A stretch of DNA of 33,489 nt from Ruminococcus sp. AM22-13 (GTDB lineage Bacteria; Bacillota; Clostridia; Lachnospirales; Lachnospiraceae): NCBI RefSeq assembly GCF_003471165.1, contig NZ_QRIL01000036.1, positions 1 to 33,489 of the forward strand. Direction: 5' to 3'. Shown one piece after another: positions 7,814 to 15,927 of the stretch (the first letter of the stretch is position 1; each line of letters opens with the position of its first letter). The position numbers were made by a program, and so were the translations under genes. Below the pieces are notes generated by a model. The model was given only the letters and a program-made list of their open reading frames with translations, was not told where the DNA came from and searched no databases.

Positions 7814-7837
7814 CTAATACATTTTTCCAAATACACT

Positions 7838-9187
7838 TTAACGTGTCAGATCTTTTACCCATTTATATTTTCGGAAGTGATGAAGTACCCATGGCAGTTT
7901 ACCGACTTCATCAATACAAGTGCAGGCGTAAACTACCACAACTGGCCAATGAAAATAATAAGTTCCTGCTGCCGCCAGTGGAATTGCCAGGCACCACATG
8001 CATACTGCCAGGCTGTACATATCAAACAATGTATCACCACCTGCGCCAAAAATTCCATTAATCGTTACATCATTAATCGCACGTCCGATCATATAGACAG
8101 CAATGACTCCGAACATCCCTTTCAAATATGTAGTTGCCTGCGGTGTCAGCTTCACGAAATGCAACACAATTGGTGCTGTCACACACATTAAAAGGGCTGC
8201 CACAACTCCACATATGCAGGAGATTTTCAGAAGACGGATACCGTATTCCTTTCCTCGCTTCAGATTTCCGGCTCCAAGTTCATTTCCAACCATAATTCCG
8301 GTTGCACCGGAAATTCCCGCGCTCAGACAACATACCACATCTCTCACAACGGCAGCAACAGAGTTCGCCGCAGCTGCATCTACTCCAAGATGTCCCATAA
8401 AGGATGAATAGGAAGTAAATCCAATTCCCCAAAACAGGCAGGCACCAAGGAGCGGCATCGCACACTTGGAAAAATCCCTGGACAATTGTTTATTTCTGTG
8501 AAATAAAAAATACATCTGTGGATGAATATACCCTTTTCTGTAAGATATTACAACCGAATAGGTCAATTCCACGATTCTTGCAATCAATGTTGCAAGGGCT
8601 GCTCCCCGGACTCCCATCGCCTCAATTCCAAAAGCTCCATAAATAAATACTGCATTCAAAATAATATTGAGGCAGACAGTTGCAGAACTGATCGCAGCTG
8701 TTGTTCTGGCATGTTCGCTTGTTTTCATGATAACCAGATAACACTGCGAAATTCCTGTCAGTAAATAGGAAAAGCCTGCTATACGAAGGTAGCTTACACC
8801 ATAATCAATCAGGACACTCTCATTTGTGAAGATCAGCATGAGGTATCTGCCGCCAAATACACAGGCTGCAAAGAATATTACTGATACCAGTCCACAAAGC
8901 CGCAATGCCATGCAGAAAATCTCGTCCAGAGTCTTAACATCACCTTTTCCCCAGTATTGCGCTCCCAAGATACCAAGGCTGGCTGTTGCAGCGGACAGAA
9001 ACATATTCTGGATAAACTGAATCTGTGTTGCCAGCGACACTGCAGACATATAATTCTGATCCATGCCGCCAAGCATAAAAGCATCAGCAACGGCGACCAG
9101 TGCAAGCATCAGATTCTGCAATACAATAGGGAACATCAACCCCCATAGTTTGTGATAAAACACATCATTGTTTGTTCTTTTATTCAC
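7838..9187 (-). CDS. MATE family multidrug/cation antiporter
   Basis: This 449-residue protein matches the usual 440-470 residues of MATE exporters. It has about 12 membrane helices in two homologous halves: the first opens with LMFPIVLQNLMLALVAVADA followed by FMLG, the second with CAMPLLGACLFWGIGFTSYS. The helix 7-8 region has SGATGIMVGNELGAGNLKRG, a well-conserved MATE segment. Such proteins expel cationic drugs or metabolites using a sodium or proton gradient. The start is GTG at 9187 with GGAGAAG upstream. A leader of about 190 bases separates it from a promoter-like element at 9379-9420 that is shared with the flavodoxin gene, suggesting common control. The substrate cannot be named. 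Confidence 0.92.
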   Translation of the reverse strand: MNKRTNNDVFYHKLWGLMFPIVLQNLMLALVAVADAFMLGGMDQNYMSAVSLATQIQFIQNMFLSAATASLGILGAQYWGKGDVKTLDEIFCMALRLCGLVSVIFFAACVFGGRYLMLIFTNESVLIDYGVSYLRIAGFSYLLTGISQCYLVIMKTSEHARTTAAISSATVCLNIILNAVFIYGAFGIEAMGVRGAALATLIARIVELTYSVVISYRKGYIHPQMYFLFHRNKQLSRDFSKCAMPLLGACLFWGIGFTSYSSFMGHLGVDAAAANSVAAVVRDVVCCLSAGISGATGIMVGNELGAGNLKRGKEYGIRLLKISCICGVVAALLMCVTAPIVLHFVKLTPQATTYLKGMFGVIAVYMIGRAINDVTINGIFGAGGDTLFDMYSLAVCMWCLAIPLAAAGTYYFHWPVVVVYACTCIDEVGKLPWVLHHFRKYKWVKDLTR

Positions 9188-9378
9188 TTTTTCTTCTCCA
9201 TTCTACTACAATACTCTCTCGGAATCTCTAAGCCGTTATTTATCTGGCTTCTTTTTTATGTTCTTCAGATACATTATCTATAGAATTATACTTCTGTCCA
9301 GTATATCAGAATTCATCTTATTTTTATATCCGTTTTTATTTTATGAGGTAAAGTTTATCAATCATCCTACCCAGAGGG

Positions 9379-9420
9379 CTTTTGTATCATAGGAACATTA
9401 CGGGGTAATTCTTTATGATA
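9379..9420 (-). promoter_or_regulatory. Shared 42-bp promoter/operator element upstream of MATE
   Basis: This element is identical in 34 of 42 positions, without gaps, to 11,423-11,464 upstream of flavodoxin. On the minus strand it contains TATGATACAAAAG, a credible -10 region, and ends bearing the inverted pair TATCATA/TATGATA. Two copies in front of two oxidative or xenobiotic-stress genes suggest binding of one regulator. Confidence 0.5.
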
Positions 9421-9422
9421 TA

Positions 9423-9476
9423 AAAAATAAACACAGCCGTATAATTCTTTATATCAATACGACGGTGTTTATTTTT
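9423..9476. terminator. Bidirectional terminator
   Basis: AAAAATAAACAC (9423-9434) pairs with GTGTTTATTTTT (9465-9476), extended by further pairs (GCCGT/ACGACGG region). T-runs lie on both sides. It lies between the aldo-keto reductase remnant and the MATE promoter and would end the leftward redox transcript. Confidence 0.75.
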
Positions 9477-9577
9477 ATAAAATCTGGCAGACATTCTTTA
9501 TTCTGCTATCCTGATCAGGCAGATAAAATCATCCGTTTTCGCTATTTGATTCGGTTAAATACTGAAAGGTTACCGTT

Positions 9578-9961
9578 TTATTTTTTCTCATCCAGCAGCA
9601 TCACACCCTGTGCAGGGTTGTGGGCAATGGCTCCTACGATTGGATGCGGTACATACATTTCTTCCAGATATGCAATGTCTTCTGCCGTAAGTTTTACATT
9701 CAGGGCACCGGCTGCATCGTCAAGGTAGGAAGCTTTTGTGGCACCGATGATTGGGGTATCGAAATCAAATCTATGGATAATATATAAGTCAAGATAGTCT
9801 GTTCCAAGACGGCTGAGAGTGCCGTCAATTTCTCTCATGATCGCAGGACGGGAAAGGCGGTCTTCATTGAAATAAACCTTTGAGGCAATGACGACTTTAT
9901 CTCTCGCGATATTTTTCTTTAAGGCTCTGCCGAGATATTCTTCACTTGTTCCTGCTCTAAT
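9578..9961 (-). pseudogene. Aldo/keto reductase pseudogene (N-terminal and internal deletions)
   Basis: Reading leftwards from 9961 the frame gives GTSEEYLGRALKKNIARDKV and later LSRLGTDYLDLYIIHRFDFD, which is the middle of an aldo/keto reductase (the YIIHR strand with the active-site region). It then jumps at about 9755 directly to TPIIGATKASYLDDAAGALN and the C-terminus ending NPAQGVMLLDEKK. Intact family members have about 330 residues; here the N-terminal 50-70 and roughly 170 central residues are missing. There is no start codon, and the frame begins within two bases of the cupin stop. Enzyme activity is therefore lost. The C-terminal 86 residues from the ATG at 9838 could be translated but would lack the active site. 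Confidence 0.8.
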
Positions 9962-9963
9962 GA

Positions 9964-10731
9964 TTATTTCAGTTTCCCATATTCTTCATCAGAAACTGCT
10001 TCGCACCATTCATTGGAGCCTTCTTCTCCCGGAACCTCAACTGCCAGATGTGAGAACCAGCTGTCCGGTGCTGCGCCATGCCAGTGTTTTACTTCTGCCG
10101 GAATATTGATGCAATCGCCCGGTTTCATTTCGATTGCTTCTTTTCCCTCTTCCTGATAGTATCCGCGTCCTGCAACGCATACCAGAATCTGACCACCGCC
10201 ACTCTTTGCATGGTGGATATGCCAGTTATTTCTGCATCCCGGTTCGAAGGTTACGTTGAAAATTCCAACCTGACTTGTGGATACAGGTGCAAGATAGCTC
10301 TGTCCTACGAAATACTGGGCAAAAGCATCGTTTGGTGCACCGATTGGGAATACCATGGATTTGGCATGTGCTCTCATGGCTTCATCTTCATATGAAAGGT
10401 CTCCTTCGCCATTCTGCCAGATTTCTTTTGCCAGATTAAATACCGCCCAGCCTTTTGGCCAGCCTGTATAGAATGCTACATGAGTAATGATCGCTGCGAT
10501 TTCTTTCTGTGTAACGCCATGATCTTTTGCATTCTGTAAATGGAATTTCAGAGAAGAATCTGTGATTCCGGATGCCATTAATGCTACAACTGTGATAATG
10601 CTTCTTGTTTTTACATCGATATCCTGATTATTCCAGTTTTCTCCGAAAAGTACATCATCGTTGAAATGTGCAAATTCCGGAGCAAATTCTCCGAGTGCGT
10701 TTCTGCCTGCGGTCTGTACGATCTTTGCCAT
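9964..10731 (-). CDS. Carboxymuconolactone decarboxylase-like/cupin fusion protein
   Basis: This 255-residue protein has two domains. Residues 1-110 are an AhpD/CMD-like helical domain (RSIITVVALMASG, LKFHLQNAKDHGVTQKEIAA), and residues 140-240 are a cupin barrel. The metal-binding pattern is visible as NWHIHHAKSGGGQILVCVAG (His-x-His) and later GDCINIPAEVKHWHGAAPDS. The CMD domain lacks the CxxC redox pair of peroxidase-type AhpD, so a peroxidase role is not supported. Such fusions are common next to aldo-keto reductases and flavodoxins in Clostridia, within stress or xenobiotic clusters. GGAGGTAATTATA precedes the ATG at 10731. The downstream aldo-keto reductase is decayed, so the operon has lost one member. 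Confidence 0.85.
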   Translation of the reverse strand: MAKIVQTAGRNALGEFAPEFAHFNDDVLFGENWNNQDIDVKTRSIITVVALMASGITDSSLKFHLQNAKDHGVTQKEIAAIITHVAFYTGWPKGWAVFNLAKEIWQNGEGDLSYEDEAMRAHAKSMVFPIGAPNDAFAQYFVGQSYLAPVSTSQVGIFNVTFEPGCRNNWHIHHAKSGGGQILVCVAGRGYYQEEGKEAIEMKPGDCINIPAEVKHWHGAAPDSWFSHLAVEVPGEEGSNEWCEAVSDEEYGKLK

Positions 10732-10830
10732 TATAATTACCTCCAGCTTTATGTTATCAATTCTGTTGTCTTATGATACCAGGCTCAAAAAGTCTTTTGA
10801 CCCTAACCTCATTATTTGCCTGTTTGATTC

Positions 10831-11301
10831 TTATAAAGATTTAACCCAGTTCTCAATTGCCTGCTTGCTTCCGTCATTGAGAAGTTTGCCTTCACGGATT
10901 TCTGCGCCCGGTGCGGATGGCTGTAATTCCTGTACTGTTTTTCCAAATCCGCTTCCACCGGATGTTGCAAAAAGTGTGATCTTCTTTCCTGTGAAATCAT
11001 AAGCTTCCAGGAATGTATTGATAATTGTCGGTGCTACATACCACCAGATTGGGAAGCCGATGAGAATTTCATCGTAATCTGCTACTTTTGCGTCCGTTGG
11101 TTTGATTTCCGGTCTGGATGTTTTATCTTTCATTTCCACACTGCTTCTGGAAGTTTTATCCATCCAGTTTAAGTCTGCTTTTGTGTATGGTACAGTCGGT
11201 TCGATCTCATACAGATCTGCACCTGCTGCCTCGGCAACCATTTCTGCGATTCTCTTTGTTGTTCCGCTTGCGCTGAAATAAGCTACTAATTTTTTTGACA
11301 T
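10831..11301 (-). CDS. Flavodoxin
   Basis: This 156-residue protein has a flavodoxin fold. The FMN phosphate loop is FSASGTTKRIAEMVAE at residues 9-24, followed by YDEILIGFPIWWYVAPTIIN with the aromatic residues that stack on the flavin, and KKITLFATSGGSGFGKTVQEL at the second flavin loop. It carries electrons for reductive or stress enzymes. It is the first gene of the redox cluster (flavodoxin, CMD-cupin, decayed aldo-keto reductase), separated from the next gene by about 100 bases that contain another possible promoter. AAGGAGGAATTTTATC precedes the ATG. The ICE starts only 160-230 bases upstream, so the native upstream neighbour has been moved away. Confidence 0.92.
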   Translation of the reverse strand: MSKKLVAYFSASGTTKRIAEMVAEAAGADLYEIEPTVPYTKADLNWMDKTSRSSVEMKDKTSRPEIKPTDAKVADYDEILIGFPIWWYVAPTIINTFLEAYDFTGKKITLFATSGGSGFGKTVQELQPSAPGAEIREGKLLNDGSKQAIENWVKSL

Positions 11302-11422
11302 GATAAAATTCCTCCTTGTAAGCTTTACTTTGTAAAAAGAATCCTGCCTACAGAATCTCTCACCTGCGGTTAGTAGTTTTAATCTGATTCATTTCTGCCG
11401 CAGTGCTATCCCGTCCGAAAGA

Positions 11423-11464
11423 CTTTTGTATTATAAGACTATTTCGGTATAATTTTTTATGATA
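11423..11464 (-). promoter_or_regulatory. Shared 42-bp promoter/operator element upstream of flavodoxin
   Basis: This is the second copy of the element at 9379-9420 (34/42 identity). The minus strand contains TTATAATACAAAAG, where TATAAT at 11,435-11,430 is a good -10, leaving a leader of about 130 bases. Its distal end TTTTTATGATAAAAA (T5-N5-A5) resembles a Tn916-type integration target and lies at or next to the ICE boundary. Confidence 0.5.
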
Positions 11465-11536
11465 AAAACACAATAAAAATCTGATTATCCGCTAAAACAC
11501 AGTATCTATCAGCATTTTCAAGGAAACAAACACATC

Positions 11537-11557
11537 AATTTACTACTTATTTACTAC
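11537..11557. repeat. Integrase arm-type (DR2-like) direct repeats
   Basis: AATTTACTAC (11,537-11,546) and TATTTACTAC (11,548-11,557) repeat with an 11-base period. The core TTTACTAC matches what I recall of the Tn916 integrase N-terminal-domain recognition sequence (GAATTTACTAC and its complement). The position about 75 bases inside the likely left end fits an arm-binding site. Confidence 0.6.
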
Positions 11558-11657
11558 CATTGAATGAGCCTTGATACGCAAGTTTTCCTAGATATGCAAA
11601 GATATGGTACAGCACATCAGTATTGAAACAAGAAAAATTGAATAACTCATAGACTAT

Positions 11658-11683
11658 GGAACGCCTAAAATGACGTTCCTTTT
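11658..11683 (+). terminator. Terminator/attenuator hairpin before the adhesin gene
   Basis: GGAACG (11,658-11,663) pairs with CGTTCC (11,674-11,679) and is followed by TTTT. The hairpin and its tail TCCTTTTCTATTTT recur before the TcpE gene (21,742-21,774). Being close upstream of a start, it may act as an attenuator. The rest of 11,302-11,747 holds the flavodoxin promoter, the ICE end and no gene. Confidence 0.6.
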
Positions 11684-11747
11684 CTATTTTCAGCCGTTCA
11701 TTATGGACGGTTATTTTATTACCAAAAATGAAAGGAGCATTAGATTT

Positions 11748-14700
11748 ATGAAAAAGATGTTAAAACGATTGTGTACGGGCTTCTTAGCTCTTGCAACTGT
11801 CGTTACTGCTTTGCCGACTACACCCGTTCATGCAGAAAGTAAGCAATACTGGACGGAGTCAAAAGAGCGTGTCGGTATCGTTGAAAAAGTAATGAATGAC
11901 GGTTCGATTGGTTCTACCTTTAATGAGGGACATTTGACCGTTGAGGGCGAGGACGCTTACTGTATCGACATTAACACAGACTTTAAGAATGGCTACAAGA
12001 CCAGAGCTGACGCAAGCACCCGTATGAGTGCCGACCAGATAAGCGACGTTGCCTTATCTATCGAATATGTAAAACAGTACACAGACAGCCACAACGGAAT
12101 AAGCAAAAACCACGCCTACCTTTTAAGACAGCTTGTTGTCTGGCAGAGATTAAGCGTACATCTTGGCTGGCAATGCGATAACGTGCGAGCTTCTTATGAT
12201 GAAATTCCAAAGGCAACGCAGGACGAAGTTTTCGCTGGTGCAAAAGCCTTTGTCAAAGAGAATAAAGGACGCTATGAATGTGGCGGTTATATCTACTCTG
12301 GCGAGGGGCAGGAATTGGGACAATTCTGGGCGAAACTCAATGTTGGAAATGCGAAACTTCAAAAGACTTCCAGTAATACCAGCATTACAGACGGTAACGG
12401 GAATTACTCTATCGCTGGTGCGACATACGGTGTCTTTGCTGATAAGGACTGCACGAAACAGCTTGCCACCCTTACGACTGATGAAAACGGAAATACAGAT
12501 GTCGTAGAGGTAACGGCTGACACAGTCTATATCAAGGAATTATCCGCACCAGCAGGATATAAGGTTGATACAAATATATATTCCTTAAAGGTTGAAGCTG
12601 GAAAGACAGCGACCTTGAACGTATCAGATACACCAAAGGTAACAGACACTTTGATTGAACTCTTCAAGATTGATATGGAAACACAGAAAGACAATCCGCA
12701 GGGGAACGCTTCTTTAGCAGGTGCGGAATTTACATGGAAGTATTATACTGGCTTCTACAATAAAGACAATCTCCCTGCCGAAGCTACAAGAACATGGGTT
12801 ACAAAGACAATCGCCGAAACAGACAGCGACGGTACAATCCACTATGTTACAAAATTAGCGGACGCATACAAGGTATCTGGCGACAGTTTCTATATGCAGG
12901 ACGGCAAAGCCGTTCTTCCACTTGGAACACTAACCGTAGAAGAAACAAAAGCTCCAAACGGTTACTTGCTGGACGGTGCATATATGCAGGCTGGCGATAA
13001 GTCCGAACAGATTAAGGGCTTATATGTAACACAGATTACCGAGGACGGCGACCTTGCCGTATTGACTGGAAGTAACCAGTTTTCTGTATCAGACAAGGTT
13101 ATCCGTGGCGGTGTGAAAATTCAGAAACGAGATTTAGAAACGGGCGATACAAAACCACAAGGAAGTGCCACTTTGAAAGATACTGCCTTTGACATCATTT
13201 CCTTAAATGATAATGCGGTACTGGTTGAGGGCAAGCTATACAAGAAAAATGAAGTGGTAAAGACAATCCATACAGACATTGAGGGTGTCGCTTCTACGTC
13301 TGCTGACCTTTTACCTTATGGAAAATTCCGTATCGTTGAGAGTGAAGCTCCAAACGGATATTTGACAGACGGTGCAAAACCGATTGATTTTGCAATCACA
13401 GAGAATGGAAAAATCGTTGATTTAACCGACGAAGCCCATTCTATCTACAATCAGATTAAGCGTGGAGATATTGAGGGCGTAAAAATCGGAGCAGGCACAC
13501 ACAAGCGTCTTGCTGATGTTCCCTTTAGGATCACAAGCAAGACAACGGGCGAAAGTCATGTTGTGGTAACTGATGATAACGGGCAATTCTCCACTTCTTC
13601 TGACTGGGCTTCTCATAAGCATAATACCAACGCAGGAAAGACCAGCGAGGACGGTGTATGGTTTGGAACTTCTAAACCAGACGACAGCAAAGGGGCGTTG
13701 CCTTATGATACCTACATCATTGAAGAAATGCGTTGCGATAGTAACAAAGGCTTTGAGCTTATCCCACCTTTTGAAATCGTGGTATCAAGAAATAACCTTG
13801 TGATTGATTTAGGTACTTTGACTGATGAATACGAAAAAGAAATCTCTATCCATACCACAGCGACCAGTAAGGACGGCGAAAAGACAATCCTTGCAGGAAA
13901 AGAGGTAACAATCGTTGATACCGTCAAATTAGACGGACTTACAAAAGGCACAAAATATCAGCTCAAAGGCTGGCAGATGTTAAAGGAAGAAAACACCGAG
14001 CTTCTTATCAATGGAAAGCGTGTAGAAAATGACTATACCTTTATCGCTGATGATGAAGCTATGAAAGTGGAAATTACTTATACATTCAATGCGTCCGAGC
14101 TTGGCGGTAAAAATCTGGTAACATTCGAGGAATTATACGATTTGAGCAATCCAGAAGAACCCGTAAAAGTTGCGGAACATAAAGACATTGAGGACGACGG
14201 ACAGACGGTACTTATCACAGAGCGTATCATCAAAATTCATACGACTGCTACCGATAAGGACGGCAACAAAGAGCTTGAAGCTGGAAAAGAGGTAACAATC
14301 ATTGATACCATAACCTTAGAGGGCTTAGAAGTCGGCACACAGTACAAACTTGTAGGCTGGCAGATGTTGAAAGAAGAAAATGCAGAGCTTCTTATCAATG
14401 GAAAACGTGTGGAAAGTGATTACACCTTTACCGCAGACAGCGAAACTATGAAAGCGGAAGTTGCCTTTACCTTTGACGCTACTTCTCTTGACGGCAAACA
14501 GCTTGTAACTTTTGAAGAATTGTACGATTTAAGCAATCCAGACGAGCCGAAGAAAGTTACCGAGCATAAAGACATTGACAACGAGGGACAGACGATTACC
14601 TTTAAGGAAAAACCCGAAGTCCCAGAAGAACCAGAGAAACCCAAAACACCACAGACACCAGATACACCGCATAAAACAGACAGTCCAAAAACGGGCGATA

Positions 14701-14798
14701 ACACGAACCTTTACGGACTGCTTGCATTATTACTAACTTCTGGTGCTGGACTGGCAGGTATCTTCTTCTGCAAACGCCGTAAAATGAAGAAATCATAA
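11748..14798 (+). CDS. LPXTG-type surface adhesin: thioester, SpaA/CnaB and VaFE domains
   Basis: From the ATG at 11,748 (AAAGGAG upstream) the protein has 1016 residues; an earlier ATG at 11,670 lies inside the hairpin and is rejected. Order: signal peptide (1-29, ending PVHA), thioester domain (about 60-195) with the predicted Cys72-Gln128 crosslink (YCID and LRQLVVW), several SpaA/CnaB-like Ig domains (about 200-690) with YIKELSAPAGY- and VEETKAPNGYLL-type E-box motifs, two VaFE repeats (about 695-945; each starts HTTAT and contains LVTFEELYDLSNP), a Pro-rich spacer, sorting signal SPKTG at 979-983, a hydrophobic stretch and a KRRKMKKS tail. Thioester domains can bind host surfaces covalently. 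No sortase is encoded nearby, so a host sortase must anchor it. It is the first ICE gene and likely promotes mating contact or host adhesion (inference). Confidence 0.92.
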   Translation: MKKMLKRLCTGFLALATVVTALPTTPVHAESKQYWTESKERVGIVEKVMNDGSIGSTFNEGHLTVEGEDAYCIDINTDFKNGYKTRADASTRMSADQISDVALSIEYVKQYTDSHNGISKNHAYLLRQLVVWQRLSVHLGWQCDNVRASYDEIPKATQDEVFAGAKAFVKENKGRYECGGYIYSGEGQELGQFWAKLNVGNAKLQKTSSNTSITDGNGNYSIAGATYGVFADKDCTKQLATLTTDENGNTDVVEVTADTVYIKELSAPAGYKVDTNIYSLKVEAGKTATLNVSDTPKVTDTLIELFKIDMETQKDNPQGNASLAGAEFTWKYYTGFYNKDNLPAEATRTWVTKTIAETDSDGTIHYVTKLADAYKVSGDSFYMQDGKAVLPLGTLTVEETKAPNGYLLDGAYMQAGDKSEQIKGLYVTQITEDGDLAVLTGSNQFSVSDKVIRGGVKIQKRDLETGDTKPQGSATLKDTAFDIISLNDNAVLVEGKLYKKNEVVKTIHTDIEGVASTSADLLPYGKFRIVESEAPNGYLTDGAKPIDFAITENGKIVDLTDEAHSIYNQIKRGDIEGVKIGAGTHKRLADVPFRITSKTTGESHVVVTDDNGQFSTSSDWASHKHNTNAGKTSEDGVWFGTSKPDDSKGALPYDTYIIEEMRCDSNKGFELIPPFEIVVSRNNLVIDLGTLTDEYEKEISIHTTATSKDGEKTILAGKEVTIVDTVKLDGLTKGTKYQLKGWQMLKEENTELLINGKRVENDYTFIADDEAMKVEITYTFNASELGGKNLVTFEELYDLSNPEEPVKVAEHKDIEDDGQTVLITERIIKIHTTATDKDGNKELEAGKEVTIIDTITLEGLEVGTQYKLVGWQMLKEENAELLINGKRVESDYTFTADSETMKAEVAFTFDATSLDGKQLVTFEELYDLSNPDEPKKVTEHKDIDNEGQTITFKEKPEVPEEPEKPKTPQTPDTPHKTDSPKTGDNTNLYGLLALLLTSGAGLAGIFFCKRRKMKKS

Positions 14799-14810
14799 GG
14801 CGGTAACGAT

Positions 14811-15030
14811 ATGAGAAAAGAAAAATCACGTTCTCCGCCGATACCGTGTCGGCAGACTTCCGCTTATTCTGGCTTGTCTGCTACTTACCTGCAAGAACAC
14901 GGATAGTCAAGGGTGCGTAAGCATTTATTTTACCCTTTACTATCTGGGGACTTGCTGGTACTTCCCTAACCGCCAGAATAAGAAATCACTATCAAAAACT
15001 TATCAAATATAGAAAGAAACGAGGTAAAAC
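14811..15030 (+). pseudogene. Possible remnant of a small membrane-protein gene
   Basis: A 31-codon ORF starts at 14,811 (MRKEKSRS) and stops at 14,906. In another frame the same stretch reads DTVSADFRLFWLVCYLPART, a stop at about 14,924, then AFILPFTIWGLAGTSLTARI and basic residues up to the next gene. The hydrophobic blocks and basic end resemble small Tn916-type membrane proteins broken by one frameshift and one stop. It may simply be a spacer. Confidence 0.3.
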
Positions 15031-15033
15031 AAT

Positions 15034-15360
15034 ATGGAAATGAAATATGTCGTGCCAGATATGGCACAGTCTTTTGGAACACTTGAATTTGCAGGCGAAA
15101 GCGAGCCTATCTTTGAAAGAGATAAAAATAACCGCAGGGTCTTAGCCAGACGAAGCTACAACCTTTATTCTGATGTGCAGAAAGGCGAAAATGTTGTCGT
15201 GGAAATTCCCGTGCAGGCTGGCGAAAAGCATTTCAAGTATGAACAGAAAGTAAAACTTGTCAATCCGAAATTATACGGCAGAGGTTACGCAATTGGGGAT
15301 ATGGGACATACCGATTATGTGTTACTTGCTGATGATATTGTAGCAGTTGAAGAAAAGTAA
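15034..15360 (+). CDS. DUF961 family ICE protein (Tn916 Orf23-like)
   Basis: The 108-residue soluble beta-rich protein has the DUF961 signature near its start (PDMAQSFGTLEFAGE) and ends in LADDIVAVEEK. DUF961 proteins occur in pairs at the start of Tn916-type transfer operons. They have been implicated as accessory factors for relaxase or oriT processing in such elements, although the mechanism is not shown by this sequence. The stop lies 15 bases before the homologous next gene, with AAAGGAGTG between. It corresponds in position to Orf23. Confidence 0.85.
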   Translation: MEMKYVVPDMAQSFGTLEFAGESEPIFERDKNNRRVLARRSYNLYSDVQKGENVVVEIPVQAGEKHFKYEQKVKLVNPKLYGRGYAIGDMGHTDYVLLADDIVAVEEK

Positions 15361-15375
15361 AGGAGTGAAAATATT

Positions 15376-15759
15376 ATGAGATTATCAAACGGTTTTGTTA
15401 TTGACAAAGAGAAAACATTTGGAGAATTAAAATTTACAGCAGTGCGTGATGTATTCTTGCAGAATGAGGACGGGACACCGAGTACCCAGCTTAAAAAGCG
15501 TATCTATGATTTGAAGTGCAGTCTGCATGGTGGAATTATCCCCGTGTCTGTACCGCCAGAAGTACCAGTAAGGGAATTTCCGTACAATGCAGTTGTGGAG
15601 CTTGTCAATCCAGTAGCCGATACGGTATCACGAAAAACCTATACGGGTGCAGATGTGGACTGGTATGTAAAGGCAGAGGATATTGTGTTGAAGAATAAAG
15701 GCAATCAGAACGCAGGCAATCCACAGAACCATGTACCGCAAGGACAGATGAAAAAATAA
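15376..15759 (+). CDS. DUF961 family ICE protein (Tn916 Orf22-like)
   Basis: This 127-residue paralogue of the preceding protein shares the pattern FGELKFTAVRDVF, the RIYDLKCSL strand and the ending KAEDIVLKNKG. A Gln/Asn-rich tail (GNQNAGNPQNHVPQGQ) is extra. It corresponds in position to Orf22 and is cotranscribed with the previous gene. In Tn916 the next gene is the FtsK-like coupling ATPase; here an accessory cassette of about 950 bases intervenes. Confidence 0.85.
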   Translation: MRLSNGFVIDKEKTFGELKFTAVRDVFLQNEDGTPSTQLKKRIYDLKCSLHGGIIPVSVPPEVPVREFPYNAVVELVNPVADTVSRKTYTGADVDWYVKAEDIVLKNKGNQNAGNPQNHVPQGQMKK

Positions 15760-15778
15760 ATGTGAGCCCATATTTTTC

Positions 15779-15807
15779 TTGTAACTTATATATAGAACCG
15801 ATATAAT
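15779..15807 (+). promoter_or_regulatory. Promoter of the XRE cassette
   Basis: TTGTAA (15,779-15,784) and TATAAT (15,802-15,807) have an exact 17-base spacer. It lies just after the Orf22-like stop and gives the inserted regulator its own transcription start. Confidence 0.75.
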
Positions 15808-15843
15808 TAGTTGAAAAGTTCTGTTTTAAGCCATGTAAAACTA

Positions 15844-15883
15844 TTTTGACAAGGGAAAATGGCAATGTCAAAGGCTTTTGACA
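15844..15883. promoter_or_regulatory. Candidate operator: TTGACA/TGTCAA triplet
   Basis: TTTTGACA (15,844-15,851), TGTCAAA (15,866-15,872) and TTTTGACA (15,876-15,883) form one inverted pair and one direct repeat between promoter and start codon. This fits an autoregulatory site for the XRE protein that follows; binding is inferred. Confidence 0.4.
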
Positions 15884-15927
15884 GACAAAATAGCTATATT
15901 CATATACAATAAAGGAGAAGATTCAAG

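Noticed and set aside
11670..11747. Upstream ATG extending the adhesin by 26 residues
   Set aside because: It lies inside the hairpin, lacks a ribosome binding site, and would place residues before a complete signal peptide.
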